DNA from: Lachnospiraceae bacterium
Lineage (GTDB): Bacteria > Bacillota > Clostridia > Lachnospirales > Lachnospiraceae
Length of the DNA stretch: 64,000 bases
Direction of reading: 5' to 3'
Assembly: GCA_017938405.1 (NCBI GenBank)
Contig: JAGBBP010000021.1
Span: forward strand, 62,001 to 126,000
Shown: positions 60,381 to 64,000 of the stretch, in pieces
Numbering within the stretch: the stretch's first letter is position 1
Layout: each line of letters starts with the position of its first letter
Translations under genes and position numbers: made by a program
Notes under the pieces: model-generated
Databases searched by the model: none
What the model saw: the letters and a program-made list of their open reading frames with translations, nothing else
Told to the model about the DNA's origin: nothing

Positions 60381-60884
60381 ATGCGGGAACAGTTAACACA
60401 AAAAGATGTGGAACGAATCGAAGCGGAAATCGAGCATAGAAAACTTGTGGTCAGAAAAGAGGCCATCGAAGCGGTAAAGGAAGCAAGAGCTCACGGGGAT
60501 TTGAGTGAGAATTTTGAGTACCACGCGGCAAAAAAGGATAAGAACAAGAACGAAAGCCGAATCCGTTATCTGGAAAGGATGCTCCGGACAGCGGAAATTA
60601 TTTCGGAGGATTCTGCGGCGGATGAAGTGGGATTAAATAATACGGTGACGCTGTATTTTGAAGAAGATGACGAATGCGAGGAGTTTCGCCTGGTGACTTC
60701 CATTCGCGGAAATTCTTTAAAAAATCTGATCAGCATCGAATCGCCGCTTGGTAAGGCGGTATACGGGAAAAAATTGGGAGACCGGGTGGAAGTGCAGTTG
60801 GAGAACGGAGCCGGATATTTTGTAGAAATCCGTGAAATAAAAAACACGGTGGATGACGGGAGCGATACCATTCGTTCTTATTAG
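60381..60884 (+). CDS. GreA/GreB-family transcription elongation factor
   Basis: The 167-residue protein has the N-terminal coiled coil with acidic tip (EAVKEARAHGDLSENFEYHA near residues 32-51) that reaches into the RNA polymerase channel to stimulate cleavage of stalled transcripts. An FKBP-like C-terminal domain follows (SPLGKAVYGKKLGDRVEVQ). It differs from a standard GreA in the first 20 residues and in lacking the usual SPIGRALIGK form, so it may be a paralogue rather than the housekeeping copy. It starts at ATG 60381 behind gagaggg. Confidence 0.88.
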   Translation: MREQLTQKDVERIEAEIEHRKLVVRKEAIEAVKEARAHGDLSENFEYHAAKKDKNKNESRIRYLERMLRTAEIISEDSAADEVGLNNTVTLYFEEDDECEEFRLVTSIRGNSLKNLISIESPLGKAVYGKKLGDRVEVQLENGAGYFVEIREIKNTVDDGSDTIRSY

Positions 60885-60933
60885 AGAATGCGTAAGCCGG
60901 GAAACGGAATCTTGTAAAAATAGGTCGGTATAC

Positions 60934-60962
60934 TTGTATTTTACACGTTACTGTGGTATACT
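60934..60962 (+). promoter_or_regulatory. Promoter of the second degV gene
   Basis: TTGTAT (60934-60939), 17 bases, TATACT (60957-60962), 45 bases before ATG 61007. Confidence 0.7.
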
Positions 60963-61006
60963 GATTAAGTATGAGTAAAATCCCTCGGACAGTAATGGAG
61001 GTAGGA

Positions 61007-61888
61007 ATGAACGACAGTTATGTAATTGTAAGCGGAGCAACCGGAGATATGCCGCAGAGTGTCATCGAGGAATATGGGATTCATGTGATTCCGATGACGG
61101 TCAGAGTCGGCGAACAGGATTATTTGTATCATCCGGATGAAAAGGAGTTAACCTGTAAGGCTTTTTATACAGAATTAAGCGCGGGAGCAGAGGCTGTTAC
61201 TACGCAGATTACACCGATTGTTTTTAAGGAAATATTTGAAACGTATTTGAAGGCCGGTAAGGATGTGCTGTACATTGCCTTTTCTTCCGGTTTGAGCGGC
61301 ACGGTAAATTCCGCACGTCTGGTGGCACAAGAACTTTTGGAGGATTATCCGGAACGAAAAATTGAGTGTATCGATTCTTTGTGTGCTTCCATCGGTGAAG
61401 GCTTTTTGGTGTATTTGGCCGGAAAACTTCGGAAGGAAGGAAAGTCCTTTGAAGAAGTAACAGCGTTTGTAAAGGAGAATTGTACAAAGGTTTGTCACTG
61501 GTTTTCCGTGGATGATTTGTTGCATTTAAAGCGTGGCGGACGTTTGAGCGGATTTGAGGCTGCGGTAGGTACTGCGCTTAAGATTAAGCCGGTGCTTTCG
61601 GTGGACAGAGAAGGCAAGCTTACGGTAGTGGCAAAGGTGCGCGGAACGAAAAAGGGAATGGAGTATCTGAAGGAACGTCTGGTAAATGACGGCATTGATA
61701 CGGCGAATCAGACGGTAATGGTAGGACATGCGGATGTTCCGGAAATTGCGGAGCAGCTAAAGGAACAGTTGTTGGCCGAAGGTCTCGTAAAAGATGTGAT
61801 TGTCAGCAATGTGGGTCCGATTATCGGTACCCATGTAGGAAGCGGTATGTTTGCACTGGTATTTCTTGGTGAAAACTATAAATTTTAA
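61007..61888 (+). CDS. DegV family protein, second copy
   Basis: The 293-residue cytosolic protein has the DegV fold, but the first motif is modified: VSGATGDMPQSVIEEYGI replaces the usual DST(C/S)DL with GATGD. The ligand-pocket motif reads EAVTTQITP (TSQ-like), and LKRGGRLSGFEAAVGTALKIKP is typical. The C-terminal GPIIGTHVGSGMFALVFLG is intact. It probably binds a fatty acid for the Fak system with a chain specificity different from that of the copy at 7249-8106. ATG 61007 behind ggaggtagg is preferred over an upstream ATG at 60971 that sits in the expected transcription start region. Confidence 0.9.
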   Translation: MNDSYVIVSGATGDMPQSVIEEYGIHVIPMTVRVGEQDYLYHPDEKELTCKAFYTELSAGAEAVTTQITPIVFKEIFETYLKAGKDVLYIAFSSGLSGTVNSARLVAQELLEDYPERKIECIDSLCASIGEGFLVYLAGKLRKEGKSFEEVTAFVKENCTKVCHWFSVDDLLHLKRGGRLSGFEAAVGTALKIKPVLSVDREGKLTVVAKVRGTKKGMEYLKERLVNDGIDTANQTVMVGHADVPEIAEQLKEQLLAEGLVKDVIVSNVGPIIGTHVGSGMFALVFLGENYKF

Positions 61889-61912
61889 ATAAACGAAAGG
61901 GAAGGAAAAGTT

Positions 61913-63151
61913 ATGTATTCTTTTGAAGAAGTAATGAGAGCCGATGCGGATGTCGCAAAGGCAATGGACTTAGAACTCGGTCGTCAGAGAAAAAATATCG
62001 AATTGATTGCCTCCGAGAACTTTGTCAGCAAGGCTGTTATGGCAGCAATGGGTAGTCCGTTAACCAACAAGTACGCAGAAGGTTATCCGGGAAAGCGTTA
62101 CTACGGCGGATGTGAGTGCGTAGATATCGTAGAGAATTTAGCAATCGAGCGTGCAAAGGAGCTTTACGGATGTACTTACGCAAACGTACAGCCACATTCC
62201 GGCGCACAGGCAAATATGGCAGTATTTTTCGCACTGCTTCAGCCGGGTGATACCGTTCTCGGTATGAACCTTGCCCACGGCGGTCATCTTTCACACGGGA
62301 GCCCTGTTAACTTCTCCGGTTCCTACTTTAACATCGTACCGTACGGTGTAAACGATGACGGTTTCATTGACTATGACGAAGTACTTCGTATTGCAAAGGA
62401 AGCAAAGCCGAAGATGATTATCGCAGGTGCTTCCGCATATGCAAGAAAGATTGATTTCAAGAGATTCCGTGAAATTGCGGATGAAGTAGGTGCATATTTG
62501 ATGGTAGATATGGCACACATCGCAGGTTTGATTGCCGGCGGTGTACACGAGAGCCCGATTCCGTATGCTCACGTTACCACGACCACCACCCACAAGACCT
62601 TACGCGGACCGCGTGGTGGTATGATTCTTTCTTCCGCTGAATTCGCAGAAGAGCATAAGTTAAATAAGTGCGTATTCCCGGGTATCCAGGGCGGACCGCT
62701 GATGCACGTAATCGCTGCAAAGGCTGTTTGTTTCAAGGAAGCATTGTCTCCGGAGTTTAAGCAGTATGCGCAGAACATCGTTACCAATGCCCAGGCTTTG
62801 GCAAAGGGCTTACTGGCAGAAGGTTTCAACCTTGTGTCCGGCGGTACCGATAATCACTTAATGTTAGTGGATCTTCAGAGCAAGAACGTAACCGGTAAGG
62901 AAGCAGAGAAGCTTCTTGACGCAGTAAATATTACCTGTAACAAGAACTCCATTCCGAACGATCCGGCATCTCCGTTTGTTACCAGCGGTATCCGTCTCGG
63001 TACGGCGGCAGCTACCACCCGTGGCTTAAACGCTGACGATATGGCACAGGTAGCAAAGGCAATTGCCCTTACCATCGATAAGAAGGAAGCAACCGATGAG
63101 GCAAGAGCAATCGTTGAGGCAATTACGAAGAAGTATCCGATGTACGAATAA
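61913..63151 (+). CDS. glyA: Serine hydroxymethyltransferase
   Basis: The 412-residue PLP enzyme interconverts serine and glycine with tetrahydrofolate. Landmarks are [19 protein letters not shown] near residue 30, [14 protein letters not shown] near 93, [10 protein letters not shown] near 198, and the PLP lysine in [14 protein letters not shown] near 227. The length is standard and codon use is highly biased. The gap from degV is only 24 bases, too short for a glycine or folate riboswitch, so the two are probably co-transcribed. Confidence 0.97.
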   Translation: MYSFEEVMRADADVAKAMDLELGRQRKNIELIASENFVSKAVMAAMGSPLTNKYAEGYPGKRYYGGCECVDIVENLAIERAKELYGCTYANVQPHSGAQANMAVFFALLQPGDTVLGMNLAHGGHLSHGSPVNFSGSYFNIVPYGVNDDGFIDYDEVLRIAKEAKPKMIIAGASAYARKIDFKRFREIADEVGAYLMVDMAHIAGLIAGGVHESPIPYAHVTTTTTHKTLRGPRGGMILSSAEFAEEHKLNKCVFPGIQGGPLMHVIAAKAVCFKEALSPEFKQYAQNIVTNAQALAKGLLAEGFNLVSGGTDNHLMLVDLQSKNVTGKEAEKLLDAVNITCNKNSIPNDPASPFVTSGIRLGTAAATTRGLNADDMAQVAKAIALTIDKKEATDEARAIVEAITKKYPMYE

Positions 63152-63213
63152 TTCAAAATATCGGTAAATAAGCATAAGAAAAGGGGCCCGCTTCGCGGGA
63201 GAAAGGAGTTACT

Positions 63214-64000
63214 ATGGGATTGATTGATGCAGCAAAGAATGCGGTACAAAATGTTTTTGCGGATACCTGGCGGGAATATTTCTATTGTGATTCCATGGAT
63301 GATGACATCTTAATGGTAAAGGCACAGAAAAAGGTTTCCGGGAAGTCTTCGAACACCAAGGGATCGGACAACGTGATTTCTAACGGTTCCGTCATTGCAG
63401 TAAACGAAGGACAATGTATGCTGATTGTAAATCAGGGTGCGATTGTGGAAGTATGTGCGCAACCGGGTGAATTTATTTATGACAGTTCCTCGGAGCCGAG
63501 CATTTTCTACGGAAATCTCGGAGAGAGTCTGGTGAACTCCTTTAAGAGTCTCGGAAGACGTATTTCCTTCGGCGGAGATGTGGCAAAGGACCAGAGAGTT
63601 TATTTTGTAAACATCAAACAGATTTCCGGAAATAAGTACGGTACGGCACAGCCGATTCCGTTCCGTTTGTATTATCCGAATCTGAACATTGACCGTCCGG
63701 TTCAACTTCGTTGCAACGGTGAATACGTATTCAAGATTACCGACCCGATTTTATTCTATAAGGAAGAAGCGGGTAATGTGGTATCCGAGTATGAGAAGAC
63801 CGACCTTGTACAGAATACCTTAAAGCCGGAGTTTTTAAATGCATTGCGTTCCGTATTGGGCGACTATGCACAGAAGGGTATCCGGTATGACGAGCTTACC
63901 TATCATTCCGAAGAGATTTGTACGGCACTGCAGGAAAAGCTGAGTCAGAGCTGGACGGAAAAGAGAGGTCTTACCCTTGTCAGTATCGAACTGGCACCGA
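63214..64000 (+). CDS. SPFH-domain protein (YdjI type), N-terminal part (3' end outside window)
   Basis: ATG 63214 behind aaaggag opens a frame that runs off the window after 262 codons. The visible part begins MGLIDAAKNAVQNVFADTW, then EYFYCDSM, VNEGQCMLIVNQGAIVEVC and a cage-like beta domain, followed by the SPFH domain (YVFKITDPILFYKEEAG, then LVQNTLKPEFLNALRSV). This fits the bacterial SPFH/YdjI proteins, which lack a transmembrane helix and often end in a zinc ribbon. A CCCGC/GCGGG mini-hairpin (63187-63199) sits just before the ribosome binding site. It is distinct from the NfeD-paired SPFH protein at 39123. Confidence 0.85.
   Translation, partial: MGLIDAAKNAVQNVFADTWREYFYCDSMDDDILMVKAQKKVSGKSSNTKGSDNVISNGSVIAVNEGQCMLIVNQGAIVEVCAQPGEFIYDSSSEPSIFYGNLGESLVNSFKSLGRRISFGGDVAKDQRVYFVNIKQISGNKYGTAQPIPFRLYYPNLNIDRPVQLRCNGEYVFKITDPILFYKEEAGNVVSEYEKTDLVQNTLKPEFLNALRSVLGDYAQKGIRYDELTYHSEEICTALQEKLSQSWTEKRGLTLVSIELAP

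Noticed and set aside
61889..61912. Glycine or folate riboswitch ahead of glyA
   Set aside because: Only 24 bases separate degV and glyA, far too short.

Overview
The window reads as a chromosomal segment of a low-to-mid GC, spore-forming, xylan-degrading anaerobe of the Clostridia, most likely a member of the Lachnospiraceae. This is inferred from gene content: dipicolinate synthase dpaAB, a rpmE/DUF1385/prmC/prfA cluster, tig-clpP-clpX-lon-engB, two DegV proteins, GH10 and GH43 xylan enzymes and a CE2-like esterase. No 16S gene is present to confirm it. Strong AGGAGG-type ribosome binding sites and many sigma-A promoters with 17-bp spacers fit a Firmicute. No rRNA, tRNA, CRISPR array, prophage or intact insertion sequence was seen.

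Layout. 1-1.5 kb: 3' part of isocitrate dehydrogenase and a GntR regulator broken by an in-frame TGA. 1.7-3.5 kb: Na/Pi cotransporter. 3.6-7.0 kb (minus): VTC-domain protein, DUF4956 membrane protein and CotH kinase, one operon. 7.2-14.4 kb: DegV, a chemoreceptor fused to PilZ, a copper ATPase with a small metal-binding protein, and galM. 14.5-16.1 kb: gene-poor stretch with a long palindromic repeat, upp, a hairpin-rich block and a possible 19-residue peptide. 16.1-20.9 kb: CE2-like esterase, DJ-1 protein, alanine/sodium symporter, diguanylate cyclase. 21-28.6 kb: glmM-tig-clpP-clpX-lon-engB operon. 28.7-31.3 kb (minus): malic enzyme, radical SAM protein, DUF4364. 31.5-40 kb: a sugar-binding-protein/GGDEF fusion, a TrmH methyltransferase, pgi, a second VTC/DUF4956 pair, and an NfeD/stomatin pair. 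40.1-40.4 kb: a second copy, inverted, of the palindromic repeat. 40.5-45.4 kb: small membrane protein, Nudix, TetR with a chemoreceptor, acetyltransferase, flavin-fold protein. 45.5-49 kb: dpaAB, a P-loop ATPase, D-lactate dehydrogenase. 49-54 kb: uncharacterised membrane proteins and a two-component system. 54-57.9 kb: rpmE, DUF1385, prmC, prfA. 58-60.3 kb: GH10 xylanase and GH43 enzyme. 60.4-64 kb: GreA-like factor, DegV, glyA, and the start of an SPFH-domain protein.

Themes. Cyclic di-GMP signalling recurs: two GGDEF proteins and one chemoreceptor with a PilZ output domain. Xylan use is represented by GH10, GH43 and an esterase at separate loci. The VTC/DUF4956 module occurs twice 30 kb apart, once with CotH. 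The most unusual non-coding signal is a pair of about 290-bp imperfect palindromes at 14506-14798 and 40108-40397. They share a 116-bp core at about 91% identity with a compensatory base-pair change, while their outer arms differ completely between copies yet remain self-complementary within each copy.
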